Source: Terriglobia bacterium (lineage in GTDB: Bacteria > Acidobacteriota > Terriglobia > Acidiferrales > UBA7541). From it: 64,000 nt of DNA. The stretch spans positions 1-64,000 of the forward strand of contig JAIQGD010000001.1 in assembly GCA_020072765.1 (NCBI GenBank). The letters run 5' to 3'. Below the pieces are notes generated by a model. It was not told where the DNA came from, searched no databases, and saw only the letters and a list, made by a program, of their open reading frames with translations. The first letter of the stretch is position 1, and the number at the start of each line of letters is the position of its first letter. The position numbers were made by a program, and so were the translations under genes. Below are positions 1-10,245 of the stretch, in pieces.

Positions 1-1
1 G

Positions 2-541
2 CTGGACCTGACGCTGGAATCATTCGCCTACCTGCGCCTGCCGCTGGCTCTGGCGGGAGTGGCATTTCTGGCGGGCGCGCTGGGGACAATGCGAGCGGCG
101 CGCCAGCGCGCGTTCCTGGCCGCGGCACTGATGATGGTTCTGTTTTTCCATGCCGCGCGTCTGGCGATGGTGGTGTTCGACCCGTTCCTCTCATCGCGGC
201 CGCTGGCGCAGGCCCTGCTGCAAGCCCCGGAGGGAACGCTGATCACGCAGGACTACTATTATCAGTTTTCGTCGGTCTTCTTTTATACCAATCGCACGGG
301 GCTGCTTCTAACGGATCGGCGGGTTAACCTGGAATACGGTTCGCATGCTCCGGGGGCGCCGAACGTCTTTCTCAGTGACACGGATTTCCGGGACTTGTGG
401 CAGAAGCCGGGGCGGTGCTATTTGCTGGCGCCCAAGTCGAATGTGTCGCGGTATGAGAGCTTGGTCGGCGCAGCGCAACTGCACGCTGTGGCGGAACGCG
501 GGGGCAAGCTGCTGCTGACGAACCAGCCCGTTGCCCCCTAG
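2..541 (+). CDS. C-terminal part of a GT39/ArnT-like membrane glycosyltransferase (5' end outside window)
   Basis: The frame is open from the left edge, so the annotated GTG at 59 is not the true start. The visible part has hydrophobic helices (LPLALAGVAFLAGAL and a second around AALMMVLFFHAA), followed by a soluble C-terminal region of about 120 residues ending in LLLTNQPVAP. Terminal membrane helices followed by a periplasmic tail containing YYYQFSSVFFYTNR are typical of lipid-carrier-dependent glycosyltransferases of the GT39/ArnT type. These transfer a sugar from a polyprenyl phosphate carrier on the periplasmic side. The next gene, 57 bases downstream, is a DPM1-like GT2 that would make such a carrier-linked sugar, which supports the reading. 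No catalytic motif is inside the window, so the family call is moderate. Confidence 0.6.
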   Translation: MDLTLESFAYLRLPLALAGVAFLAGALGTMRAARQRAFLAAALMMVLFFHAARLAMVVFDPFLSSRPLAQALLQAPEGTLITQDYYYQFSSVFFYTNRTGLLLTDRRVNLEYGSHAPGAPNVFLSDTDFRDLWQKPGRCYLLAPKSNVSRYESLVGAAQLHAVAERGGKLLLTNQPVAP

Positions 542-598
542 GACCGGCCGGCGGGAGGTGCTACCGCCCCACCGGACTGATGTAATACAATAGAACGC

Positions 599-1621
599 AT
601 GGATGAAGAGACACCGCTGTCCTATTCCGTCGTTGTGCCCCTGTACAACGAACAGGAGAACGTCCCGCAGCTCTACGTCAAGATCATTGACGTGATGGAT
701 GCGGTGGGCGAACCCTACGAAATCGTCTTCATCGACGACGGGAGCAAGGACGGCACGTTCCGGCAGCTTTCGGAGATCGCGCGCGACGACGATCGCGTCG
801 TTGTGGTGCAATTGCGGCGGAATTTCGGGCAGACGGCGGCGCTCAAGGCCGGGTTCGATCACTCGCGCGGCGAGATCATCATTTCGATGGACGGCGACCT
901 GCAGCATGACCCCGCGGAGATTCCCCTGTTCATCGAGAAGATGCAGGAAGGCTACGACATCGCCAGCGGCTGGCGCGTGGAGCGGACCGACCACTGGCTG
1001 ATGCGCCGCTTTCCCAGCCGGGTGGCCAACTGGATCATGGCGAAGCTGTCGCGCGTGGAGCTGCACGATTTCGGCACGACCTTCAAGGCCTATCGGCGCG
1101 AAATTCTTTCGGAAATTCATCTCTACGGCGAGTTGCACCGCTTCATTCCCGCGCTGGCCAGCTGGGCCGGCGCTTCGGTGGCGGAAGTGCCGATCACCAA
1201 TGTGCCGCGCAAGAACGGCAAATCGAATTACGGCATTTCGCGCACGATCCGCGTGCTGCTGGATCTGGTCAGCGTCAAGTTCTTGCTGGATTATTCGACC
1301 AAACCGCTGCAACTGTTCGGGCTGGCCGGGCTGACGTGTCTGGCGGGCGGGGGCGGAATCGGGCTGTGGATTTTTGTGCGCAAGGCGCTGTTCGACGAAG
1401 GACTGCTCGCCAATCACGGACCGCTGATCCTGCTGGGGATGGCGCTGGTGATGGGCGGCATCCAGTTCATCTCCATCGGGCTGATCGGCGAGCTGCTGGC
1501 CCGCACGTATTACGAATCGCAGAACAAGCCTGTTTACACGGTGCGCCGGTACATCGGCCGCAACGGAGCGAATACGCCGCGCAACGATCCTCCGCGCGCG
1601 GCCGGAGCGACGGGCCGTTAG
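599..1621 (+). CDS. DPM1/GtrB-like family 2 glycosyltransferase with C-terminal membrane helices
   Basis: This 340-residue protein probably transfers a sugar from a nucleotide donor to undecaprenyl or dolichyl-type phosphate at the inner face of the cytoplasmic membrane. The GT-A domain starts with VVVPLYNEQENV and carries FIDDGSKDGT (nucleotide binding) and the MDGDLQHDP metal-binding DXD region near residue 100. Two hydrophobic segments lie at about residues 235-265 and 275-305 (LLGMALVMGGIQFISIGLIG), as in bacterial DPM1/GtrB/YfdH-like enzymes. The length matches the family. It sits just downstream of a GT39-like gene, so the two may form a donor-making and donor-using pair. The ATG at 599 was chosen because the conserved N-terminus starts about ten residues later. 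Confidence 0.85.
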   Translation: MDEETPLSYSVVVPLYNEQENVPQLYVKIIDVMDAVGEPYEIVFIDDGSKDGTFRQLSEIARDDDRVVVVQLRRNFGQTAALKAGFDHSRGEIIISMDGDLQHDPAEIPLFIEKMQEGYDIASGWRVERTDHWLMRRFPSRVANWIMAKLSRVELHDFGTTFKAYRREILSEIHLYGELHRFIPALASWAGASVAEVPITNVPRKNGKSNYGISRTIRVLLDLVSVKFLLDYSTKPLQLFGLAGLTCLAGGGGIGLWIFVRKALFDEGLLANHGPLILLGMALVMGGIQFISIGLIGELLARTYYESQNKPVYTVRRYIGRNGANTPRNDPPRAAGATGR

Positions 1622-1689
1622 CCGGTGTATCCTCCGCGTTCCCGCTGCACAGTCATAGAACGGATGGAATCCCACGGGGTGGTGTTCGC

Positions 1690-2694
1690 ATGCGACGTGA
1701 AGCTCTGAATCTCCTGGCCTGTCCGAACTGCGGCGGGTCCCTCTCCGCCCGGCCGACGGCCGAGGAGGGCGGACACATCATGGCCGGCGAGCTGACCTGC
1801 TCGGGCTGCCATGCGCGGTTTCCGATCCACGAAGGCGTGCCGGTGCTGCTTCCCGGCGACGTGGACAAGGTGAAGACAGAGACCGCGGCGCGGTTTGCCG
1901 AAGAGTGGCTCCACTGGAGCGACCTGCGCGATTATTACGAGCAAGAATTCTTCGCGTGGCTCGCGCCGCTCACGGCAGCGGACTTTGCCGGCCAGCTCGT
2001 GTTTGAAGGAGGCTGCGGCAAGGGCCGGCATACGGCGCTGGCAGCATCGCATGGCGCAAAGGCTGTGGTGTCGATCGACCTGGGGCAGAGCGCTATCGTT
2101 GCTTTCGCGCATACGCGCCATCTTCCCAATGCGCACGTCGTAATCGGCGACTTGATGCGGCCTCCGGTGCGCCCGGTGTTCGATTTGGCGTTTTCGGTGG
2201 GCGTGCTGCACCATTTGCCCGATCCGGCTGCGGGCTTTGCGAGCCTGGCCTCGCGCGTGCGGGAGGGCGGCCGGGTGGCCTTCTGGGTGTACGGGCAGGA
2301 GGGCAATGAGTGGATCACGAAGTACGTGGATCCGGTCCGCACGAGACTGACCTCCCGGCTTCCGGCAGGCTTTCTCCGCGCCGCGTGCCTGGTGCCTTCG
2401 TTGTTCCTTTGGGGCGTGATCAAGCTGTTCTACCGCCCACGAGCCAACGGCAAGGGCCCGGCGAGGCTTCCATACGGAGATTATTTCGCGTCCATGTACG
2501 CGTATCCGTTCGACGAAATCCACGCCAACGTGTTCGATCAACTGGTGACCCCGGTGGCGTATTACCTGCGGGGCGATGAAGTGCGCGCCTGGGTGGCGGA
2601 GGGTTTCCGCGACGCGGCGGTGCGGTCGCACCGGGGCTATAGCTGGAGCGGCCTGGCAACGGTCCGGCGCGAGGCCGCCGCTTCGGCACGGTAG
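1690..2694 (+). CDS. Class I SAM methyltransferase with N-terminal Trm112-like zinc ribbon
   Basis: The ORF track begins this frame at 1336 inside the previous gene. The ATG at 1690 is preferred because it immediately precedes a Trm112-like zinc-binding segment (LLACPNCGG ... LTCSGCHARFPI ... VPVLLP, four cysteines in the first 50 residues). The SAM-binding fold follows: VFEGGCGKGRHT (motif I), SIDLGQSA (motif II) and FSVGVLHHLPDP (motif IV/post I). The C-terminal half has a hydrophobic stretch and no recognisable acceptor domain. Such fusions are common in polysaccharide and lipid biosynthesis clusters, and the neighbours fit that role, but the substrate is unknown. The product is 334 residues. 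Confidence 0.8.
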   Translation: MRREALNLLACPNCGGSLSARPTAEEGGHIMAGELTCSGCHARFPIHEGVPVLLPGDVDKVKTETAARFAEEWLHWSDLRDYYEQEFFAWLAPLTAADFAGQLVFEGGCGKGRHTALAASHGAKAVVSIDLGQSAIVAFAHTRHLPNAHVVIGDLMRPPVRPVFDLAFSVGVLHHLPDPAAGFASLASRVREGGRVAFWVYGQEGNEWITKYVDPVRTRLTSRLPAGFLRAACLVPSLFLWGVIKLFYRPRANGKGPARLPYGDYFASMYAYPFDEIHANVFDQLVTPVAYYLRGDEVRAWVAEGFRDAAVRSHRGYSWSGLATVRREAAASAR

Positions 2695-2784
2695 GTGGCC
2701 TGCCCGCGTTTGGGAGTGTGCCATCCTGGATTCGCGAGGCAAAAAGCCGCTTGCGTGTACGGGCATCTAGGCGTAAAAATTTAG

Positions 2785-4086
<1,302 letters not shown>

Positions 4087-4151
4087 GGCCAATAGCCGCT
4101 TGGCCCTGTCTGCAGGGCTGGGCGGCCTATCGGCGGCGCGTGCGATCGGGC

Positions 4152-5189
4152 TCAACTACCCTTGGCAACGCGTTCGCAAACCAGCCGGGCGGCCTTGACG
4201 GCGCTGACGACCTTGCCGGAGAAGATGTGGAGTTCTCGCGGCGAGGGCTCCTGAATGTAGAGAGTTCTTCGGTCTTCCGCGGGATTGTTTTCCACCACGC
4301 GAATCGTGAAGCGCGACCCCAGGTACACCGCGTCCTTTGAGGCAGGCACGGCCAGAGCGGAATCGGTGCGCATGGCCTCGAAACGCGTAAAGGAACAGGG
4401 TTCGAAAGCCGGGCGGTTCAGCAGGCTCGCATAGGGTTCCGGAATCGGCTCGCGAGGGTCGGTGGTGGTCCAATGGTTCGTATTCTTGGCGGAGCCGAAC
4501 AGGGACCGCGGCGAACTGCCATACGGATCGAACGCGGTGAACGGCCCGTCCACCACCACGAGCGATATTCCCCGCAACACGGCCGGGAGTTCAATCAGGA
4601 TTTTCTCGGCCACCTGGTACTTGGCAATCTTGAAAAGACCCCGGCTCGGCCCCAGTCCGTACGTGGCATAGACGACAAAATCGTAGTCCTGGCGCATTTC
4701 GGGAGTAAAGGCGCGCTGCTCGAAGGGGATGCCGAGCGCCTGAATGCGCGCGGCGACGACGTTTTTGAGGACTTCCGGGTCGTAAATTTGCTCGTCCACC
4801 TCGTAACACTTGTCGATAAACCCGAAATTCATCCACTCGGGACGGCAGGACTGGCAATACAAGTTGTATTGGGCCATCACGCGCTCGAACAGCGCGGGCG
4901 GCGTTTGCGAGCCTTCCTGGGGGATGGCGTAGTAGTGCCGGCTATTGCGGACGATCGCGGACGAAAAGGCTTCCATGAACTCACTGCGGGCCTCGAGCGT
5001 CTCGGCAATCGTTTCCGGGCTGCGGGGATAGTGGTATCCGGAATGAATGCGGTATTGGTTGATCACCGACGCCGCGCACATGACGCCGAGGGGATCGAAT
5101 AGATGAACGGTGTGGCCGTGCTCGGCCAGACGAATCGCGATCGTCGATCCGTAAATTCCAGCCCCGGCGATAGCAATTTTGGCGCTCAT
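4152..5189 (-). CDS. FAD-dependent oxidoreductase of the DAO fold
   Basis: The 345-residue protein opens with a Rossmann dinucleotide fingerprint (IAIAGAGIYGSTIAIRLAEHGH) followed by the acid end of the second strand (VHLFDP). The segment QYRIHSGYHYPRS resembles DAO-type oxidoreductases found in surface polysaccharide clusters. A C-terminal FSGKVVSAVKAA segment would complete the FAD site. It oxidises an unknown substrate, possibly an amine or hydroxyl on a sugar or lipid intermediate. The start ATG overlaps the stop of the upstream glycosyltransferase gene at 5186 by four bases (ATGA), so the two are translationally coupled. Confidence 0.7.
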   Translation of the reverse strand: MSAKIAIAGAGIYGSTIAIRLAEHGHTVHLFDPLGVMCAASVINQYRIHSGYHYPRSPETIAETLEARSEFMEAFSSAIVRNSRHYYAIPQEGSQTPPALFERVMAQYNLYCQSCRPEWMNFGFIDKCYEVDEQIYDPEVLKNVVAARIQALGIPFEQRAFTPEMRQDYDFVVYATYGLGPSRGLFKIAKYQVAEKILIELPAVLRGISLVVVDGPFTAFDPYGSSPRSLFGSAKNTNHWTTTDPREPIPEPYASLLNRPAFEPCSFTRFEAMRTDSALAVPASKDAVYLGSRFTIRVVENNPAEDRRTLYIQEPSPRELHIFSGKVVSAVKAARLVCERVAKGS

Positions 5190-6355
5190 GATCCCTTGGC
5201 GGGGAACGCGGCGACGAGCCGTCCTTCCCGGAGAAAATAATCAACGCCGCGCCAGCGGATCGTCTTGCGTCCAAAACTGACAATCCACATAACAAAAGCC
5301 ATCAGGTCCCACATGGGAATCAGCGGCATCTTCTTCCACAGCCCCTTCTGCTTCATGCCCCACACGCCGATCATCGAGGTGATCATCACGCGGCACGCCG
5401 CATAGCCACCGAGATAGCCGATGGCGACGCCGGCGGAGGGATGCGTGGCAACCGCCAGGAGCGCCCACGGCAATCCCCAGGTAAAGATCAAGCCTAGATG
5501 GCCCCACGGGCGCATGAGACGCTGCACGGTCATCCAGCGCGTGCGCTTGTAGAGAAGGTCGCGGAGCGATTGAAAGTCGGCGACCGACTGGACGACGTAG
5601 GGCAGGAGCTTCACTTCGTACCCCTGCTCGGCCACGAGGCGCCCCGCGTAGACGTCGTCGGCGGGGCGGTCTTCAATCACTTGATAGCCGCCGTAACTCG
5701 CCACGGCCTTGCGCGTGGTCAAAATCGACTGCCCGAAGGTCACTTTGAGATCGTCCAGTTGCCAGGCCACCATGACGGGGGCGAAAAAATCGGAGATCAT
5801 TCCGATGGACTGGAGCTCCTGCACCAGATTCGTTTCCTTGGTCGAAGCGTACAAACAGGTGGCGGCACCAACCTTGGGATCGCGAAAGGGCGCGACCACG
5901 GTGCGGAGGTAATCCGGCTTGACGCGGACGTCGCCGTCGGTGATCACGAAAATGTCGTACTGCGCCTCGGTGGTCAGCCGGACCAGCCTTCCGACCTTGT
6001 CGTTGATGGCGTTGCGGCCTGAACCGAACAGCAGCCGGATCTTGCGCTCGGGAAAATCGCGGACCAGCTTTTCCAGAACCGGCAGCGCGGGATCGCCCGG
6101 ATCCACACAGAATACGATTTCGTACTCCGGGTAATCCTGGCGGCAGAAGCTGGCGTAGTTCTCGTAGGCGTCCTCGTCCAGACCCTTGATGGGCTTCAGG
6201 CAGCTCACCGGGGGCAGGAAGTCGGTGTTGGGCACATTCTCACGCCGGGACACCCGGAAGAACCGAGCCGTGCTGTAAATGGCCAGCAGGTAGTAGATGA
6301 ATGGAATTGCGGCAAAGCCGAGCAAGATATATTCAGCCATCACGAAAATCGTCAC
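5186..6355 (-). CDS. GT21 family glycosyltransferase, ceramide glucosyltransferase/HpnI-like
   Basis: This 389-residue membrane glycosyltransferase has an N-terminal helix, a GT-A domain beginning at PPVSCLKPIKGLDEDAYEN, the DGDVRV metal-binding motif, a third acidic motif around EDRPADD and the KRTRWMTVQRL motif, equivalent to (Q/R)XXRW. C-terminal helices follow. This D1-D2-D3-(Q/R)XXRW arrangement defines the ceramide glucosyltransferase family GT21, which includes HpnI, the enzyme adding N-acetylglucosamine to bacteriohopanetetrol. No other hopanoid genes are in the window, so the acceptor could equally be a sphingolipid-like or other lipid. It is the first gene of a coupled pair with the FAD oxidoreductase. 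Confidence 0.8.
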   Translation of the reverse strand: MTIFVMAEYILLGFAAIPFIYYLLAIYSTARFFRVSRRENVPNTDFLPPVSCLKPIKGLDEDAYENYASFCRQDYPEYEIVFCVDPGDPALPVLEKLVRDFPERKIRLLFGSGRNAINDKVGRLVRLTTEAQYDIFVITDGDVRVKPDYLRTVVAPFRDPKVGAATCLYASTKETNLVQELQSIGMISDFFAPVMVAWQLDDLKVTFGQSILTTRKAVASYGGYQVIEDRPADDVYAGRLVAEQGYEVKLLPYVVQSVADFQSLRDLLYKRTRWMTVQRLMRPWGHLGLIFTWGLPWALLAVATHPSAGVAIGYLGGYAACRVMITSMIGVWGMKQKGLWKKMPLIPMWDLMAFVMWIVSFGRKTIRWRGVDYFLREGRLVAAFPAKGS

Positions 6356-6524
6356 ACCTCACGCGCGGCGAGCACCACCGATTCCCTGCTGCGAAAATGC
6401 GGGATGCCGCTGTCGCCTTGTCCGGACACCTGGTGGGATGACACCATTCCGAATCGGGAATTCCTTGATTTCAAAAGCGCGGTCTCGCTGCCGCCAGTCC
6501 CATAAAAGTCTAGCACGAAACGAT

Positions 6525-7535
6525 TCAAATCCTGCGCGCGGCATCTGTGTGCCCGGGAGACTTGGGGCGAATGGTTTGCTCGAGCGCTTCGCGCAGAGGC
6601 ACTTTCGGGGCCCAGCCCGTCTCCTGGCGGATGCGGCGCGTGTCGTACCAGCGATCCTGCAAGGCGCGCCGGATATGGCGTCTCCAGACGCCTCTAGTGC
6701 CAAAGCCCCACGGCAGGAGCCACATCAATACTTCCACGCCAATCGCCGTCAGCATCACCGGCCAGCCGGGAAAGAACCGCGTGGGCGTTTTCTCCACTTG
6801 CTCCCGGACGGCGTGATACTCCCCGAGCGTCAAATGCTCGTCGTCGATGATGATGTACTGCCGCAATCCGCCGCTGGCCCCCTGGCCGACCAACTCAATC
6901 GCATCAACGAGATTCTCGACGTACGTCAGCGGAAAGCGCTGCTCGTGCCTCCCGAATACGACATGCCTCTTATCGAGCCGTAACCCCAGCAGCGCCGTGG
7001 GTAGCGGTCTGCCAGGACCGTACACAATCCCCGGGCGAAGGATCGTCACCCCCAGCTTCGTCTTCCGCCCGATGGCCACGGCGTACTGGTCTGCTTCAAT
7101 CTTCGATTGCGCGTAGGAATCCCGTTTAGCGGGAGAGTCATCGAATGGCGTGTCCTCGTTGATTCGCTCTCCTTGCTGCGCCAACCCATACACCGCGATG
7201 GAACTGATGTGCACCACGTGGCGTACACCCTGCCGTATGCAGGCTTCGAAGACTCGCTGGGTGCCTCCGACGTTCGTTTCGATGAAGTCCTTCCGGCTGC
7301 CCGGCCCCTCAACTTGCGCCGCGGTGTGATAGACGACTTCGGCGCCCGTGACGGCGCGCTCGACCGCTTCGGCATCGTTCAAATCGCCGCGCACAACTTC
7401 GACGCCGCGCGCTGCGAGTTCATCGGCGCGCGCCGAAGGTCGCGCCAATGCGCGCACGGAGGCCCCCACCTGGAGCAGCCGCCGCACCAGCGCAGCGCCG
7501 ATAAATCCCGTGGCTCCTGTCACGCAAACCCGCAT
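6525..7535 (-). CDS. NAD(P)-dependent epimerase/dehydratase (extended SDR, 3-beta-HSD-like)
   Basis: The Rossmann fingerprint VTGATGFIGAALVRRL is followed by the acidic region VVRGDLND, the active-site serine region VHISSIAVYG, and YAQSKIEAD supplying the YxxxK pair. The C-terminal third has hydrophobic character (WPVMLTAIGVEVLMWLLPWG), seen in membrane-associated 3-beta-hydroxysteroid dehydrogenase-like SDRs. The ORF track starts at a GTG at 7565. The ATG at 7535 is preferred because it has GCGAGGAAC just upstream and begins directly at the Rossmann strand. It lies upstream of the HpnI-like transferase on the same strand with a 169-base gap and may act on the same sugar or lipid. Substrate unknown. 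Confidence 0.75.
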   Translation of the reverse strand: MRVCVTGATGFIGAALVRRLLQVGASVRALARPSARADELAARGVEVVRGDLNDAEAVERAVTGAEVVYHTAAQVEGPGSRKDFIETNVGGTQRVFEACIRQGVRHVVHISSIAVYGLAQQGERINEDTPFDDSPAKRDSYAQSKIEADQYAVAIGRKTKLGVTILRPGIVYGPGRPLPTALLGLRLDKRHVVFGRHEQRFPLTYVENLVDAIELVGQGASGGLRQYIIIDDEHLTLGEYHAVREQVEKTPTRFFPGWPVMLTAIGVEVLMWLLPWGFGTRGVWRRHIRRALQDRWYDTRRIRQETGWAPKVPLREALEQTIRPKSPGHTDAARRI

Positions 7536-7726
7536 GTTCCTCGCATCCGTCTGCGGAAACCGCACCGCCCAAACATCCCGCCGGCGCGCGCCGAAGGCCC
7601 GACCCGCTCAGAAGCCTTCCATGGCCGCCGCTGTTGTTCCACCGAGGGTATCACCGTTGCGTCACGCACAGGGGACCCTCACGAGCCGTTTCGCATCCTA
7701 CAAGAAAAAATGTACGATAGCGGGAG

Positions 7727-9142
7727 ATGATTCGGCGCATACCTTTCATTGCTGTCTTCGCATTTCTCCTGGCTCCGGCGGCCGCTCGGGCGTGCACGTG
7801 CGCGCACGAGCCGCCGGGCAAATGTCCGGGGCTGAAAGAGGACAACACCGTCTTTCTTGGGACGGTCACGGCGATCGAACATCTTGAGTCTCCCGCCGCT
7901 CCCGCGCCTGCGACGGCCGATGCGGCGATGGCGACCGCTCGGCTCACGCATTACCAGTTCCGCGTGGAGGAGCGCTTTGCCGGTCTCGACGCGGGCGAAA
8001 TCGACGTGTACTCGGGCGGCGAGGACGGCGACTGCGGCTATCGCTTCGAAGCGGGCGGGCAGTACGTGGTCTTCACGCACGTGGGCAACGACGGCCGCCT
8101 GCAGGCCACGATTTGCAGCGGGACGCGTCCTGCCGGAGAAGCCCGCGCGCTGCTGCCACAGTTGCGCGCGATGCGCAATGGCGAGCGCGTGGCCTCGGTC
8201 TTCGGCGTGCTGCGGCGCACCAACCCGCCGTTCCTGGCTCCCCCGGATCATCCAGACGATCCGCTGGCGAATGTTTCCTTGAAGCTCCAGTCGAGAGACG
8301 ACCGCTTCGAAACCAGTACCGACGCCAACGGCGTCTACTCCATTTACGACATGCACGCCGGGGAATACGTCTTCACGGCGGGTTTCCGCTCGCGGATGGA
8401 ACTGGCGCAGAGGGTATTTCCGGGAGGGCCTCCGGTTTTCAAACTGCCGAATGGCGCGTGCTATGAATACGATGTCGACGCCGTGCCGACCGGTCACTTA
8501 AGCGGCTCGGTTCTGGGCCCCAAGGGCAAGCCGGTCGCGCTCGCGTCGCTGGAACTGTATCGCGCGGGCAGTTACGGCGATGCGCGGCCCGGCCTGTGGG
8601 GATTTCAGGGTGCCACGGGCGTTTTTGATTTCGACCGCGTCGGGCCGGGCGATTACATTCTCGTCTTCAACCGCACCAACCGCCTCGACCCCGATTCACC
8701 GTTTCCGCGGGCGTTCTATCCCGGCGTGGACGACGCCAGCCACGCGAAACTGATTCATCTCAAGGATGGCCAGGAACGCTTGCATCTGAACCTGCGGCTG
8801 AAGAAGGGCTATCCGACACGGCCGCTCCGCGTGCGCTTGCAATGGTCTGGGGGCAAGGTGCCTGGAAAGGTCACGGTGATGGTGAAGGCGGGGCAGGGTG
8901 AAAATCCCCGTCCGGAAAGACTCAGCGACGAGCTTTACAGGCTCACTCTCCTGGAATCGGCGACCTACACGATCTCGGCCTGGCAGGAACTGGAGGTGCA
9001 GGCACCGGCCTCCCAAACGGATGATTCCCCGTGCGCCTTCCCTGCCCGGATTACAACCGGGAGCATCACGATCTCCGGTTCCGACACCGCCGCCAAAGAG
9101 GTCTTACTGGTTTTTCCCGAACCAGACTGCACCAGCCACTAG
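7727..9142 (+). CDS. Secreted protein with NTR/TIMP-like N-terminus and two carboxypeptidase-regulatory-like modules
   Basis: The 471-residue product has a clear signal peptide (IPFIAVFAFLLAPAAARA) with mature residues beginning CTCAHEPPGKC. A mature N-terminus with a C-x-C pair and nearby cysteines (DCGYRF, ATICSGTRP) resembles the netrin/TIMP-like fold. Two beta-sandwich modules follow: one at about residues 165-235 (VSLKLQSRDD ... YSIYDMHAGEYVFTA) and one at about 260-315 (GHLSGSVLGPKGKPVALASLELY ... FDFDRVGPGDYILVFN). Both carry the pattern of carboxypeptidase-regulatory-like/Cna-B domains. It is probably periplasmic or exported. No catalytic residues are recognised and the function is unknown. 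It is a single gene between minus-strand neighbours. Confidence 0.6.
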   Translation: MIRRIPFIAVFAFLLAPAAARACTCAHEPPGKCPGLKEDNTVFLGTVTAIEHLESPAAPAPATADAAMATARLTHYQFRVEERFAGLDAGEIDVYSGGEDGDCGYRFEAGGQYVVFTHVGNDGRLQATICSGTRPAGEARALLPQLRAMRNGERVASVFGVLRRTNPPFLAPPDHPDDPLANVSLKLQSRDDRFETSTDANGVYSIYDMHAGEYVFTAGFRSRMELAQRVFPGGPPVFKLPNGACYEYDVDAVPTGHLSGSVLGPKGKPVALASLELYRAGSYGDARPGLWGFQGATGVFDFDRVGPGDYILVFNRTNRLDPDSPFPRAFYPGVDDASHAKLIHLKDGQERLHLNLRLKKGYPTRPLRVRLQWSGGKVPGKVTVMVKAGQGENPRPERLSDELYRLTLLESATYTISAWQELEVQAPASQTDDSPCAFPARITTGSITISGSDTAAKEVLLVFPEPDCTSH

Positions 9143-9173
9143 GATAGGGCCAGTGAGTCCACGCATTGCTACA

Positions 9174-9206
9174 GCAGAGCGGGCACGGCGTGCCGTGCCC
9201 CTACGG
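9174..9206. repeat. REP-like intergenic palindrome, copy 1
   Basis: GGGCACGGC-GT-GCCGTGCCC forms a perfect 9-base-pair hairpin, preceded by GCAGAGC and followed by CCTAC. A nearly identical unit, flanks included, lies at 36907-36938. Both copies sit between convergent genes, so they could also terminate transcription, although no T-tract follows. Confidence 0.7.
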
Positions 9207-9328
9207 GTGCATCGGAAGGCGGCAGGGTGTTGCCGCGGTTCAGCAGCGAATTTTGGCGGCAATTCAGGAGTGGATGAAGTAGAGGCATCGTTTTCGAGAA
9301 TTCTGGCGAGAAGTGGAGGCGGGGCCGT

Positions 9329-10078
9329 TCAGCCACCCAGTTGGGGGAGCCAGGCGGCGGAGCCAGACAGGAAGATGGCGCCGACGATCAAGCTATAGGC
9401 GGCGGTCAGCGCCACGACGAAGCGCATGACGCGGGGGCTGGCCGCGCTGAGGCCGAAGACTCCCACCGCCGAAGCAGTCATCAGCGTGTTCATGGTCAGC
9501 AAGCCCGCGAGAAACATGGCCAAGCCCAGAAAACCGCGGTGCACGCCGCCCAGATTCGCCGCCAGCAGAAACAGAAGCAATTGCGTGGGGGTTTCCGCCC
9601 CGAGACCATGAATCACTCCGATCAAGAGGACCGACCTGGGGCTGTAGCTCTCCGCCACAGCGAGCGGTTTGGCGGCGGGATTGAAGAGTTTCTTGATGTT
9701 CCACACCAGCCAGCGAAACGTTCCGATCAAAAGCGAGGCGCGCGATCTAGGTGCGGCAGTGGATTTGTTTTGCCGCAGCAGCGTGCCGAGGACGTAGACG
9801 CCGAGCAGCACCAGCGTCAGTCCCACGGCGCGTTCCGCCCATCGGTCGACCTGCGGCGGCAGCGAACGCTGAAACACGATGGCCGAACCGCCCAGTGCCG
9901 CGACGGTGGCGCCATGCCCCACGACGTAGAAAAGGCCCATGCGCATGGCTCGCGCCCGGGTCTGTTCCACGCCCGTGATATCCGAGATGGCGGCGATGTG
10001 GTCGTAATCAAAGCCATGCCGGAAGCCCAGCACGGCAGCCGAAAGCAAAGCGAGATCGAGAGTAACCGGTGCCGCCAT
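9329..10078 (-). CDS. Nickel/cobalt transporter-like membrane protein (HX4DH motif)
   Basis: The 249-residue membrane protein has its first helix ending in FRHGFDYDHIAAISD. The H-x4-D-H spacing is the metal-selectivity signature of NiCoT/UreH-type nickel-cobalt permeases. A second motif lies around LLIGVIHGLGAETPTQLLLF, also histidine-rich and typical. About six helices are visible, separated by a basic loop near residue 115-140. It would import Ni2+ or Co2+. No urease or NiFe hydrogenase is in the window, so the recipient is unknown. The gene is isolated, convergent with 7727-9142 and divergent from the amidase gene. Confidence 0.75.
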   Translation of the reverse strand: MAAPVTLDLALLSAAVLGFRHGFDYDHIAAISDITGVEQTRARAMRMGLFYVVGHGATVAALGGSAIVFQRSLPPQVDRWAERAVGLTLVLLGVYVLGTLLRQNKSTAAPRSRASLLIGTFRWLVWNIKKLFNPAAKPLAVAESYSPRSVLLIGVIHGLGAETPTQLLLFLLAANLGGVHRGFLGLAMFLAGLLTMNTLMTASAVGVFGLSAASPRVMRFVVALTAAYSLIVGAIFLSGSAAWLPQLGG

Positions 10079-10245
10079 CCTTTGAAGCTATCAAACTCCT
10101 TCGTGCAGGAGCAAATCATTCGCCGACCGGGGCCAGGGGCGCGCCCGCCAGGAACGGGGTTCTCCGTGCCGCATGGCTGGCGAATTGGCGCGCTGGCCCG
10201 TTTCTCGCCGCTGCGCGCGGGCACATTTCTGCTATTCTTTTCGCC

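Noticed and set aside
308-1675. 455-residue minus-strand ORF opposite the GT2 gene
   Set aside because: His/Arg/Gln-rich composition typical of a reverse-strand shadow; the plus strand has a clear GT2.
6525-7565. HpnA hopanoid-associated epimerase
   Set aside because: It is an extended SDR near an HpnI-like gene, but its sequence fits a general 3-beta-HSD-like SDR and no other hopanoid genes are present.
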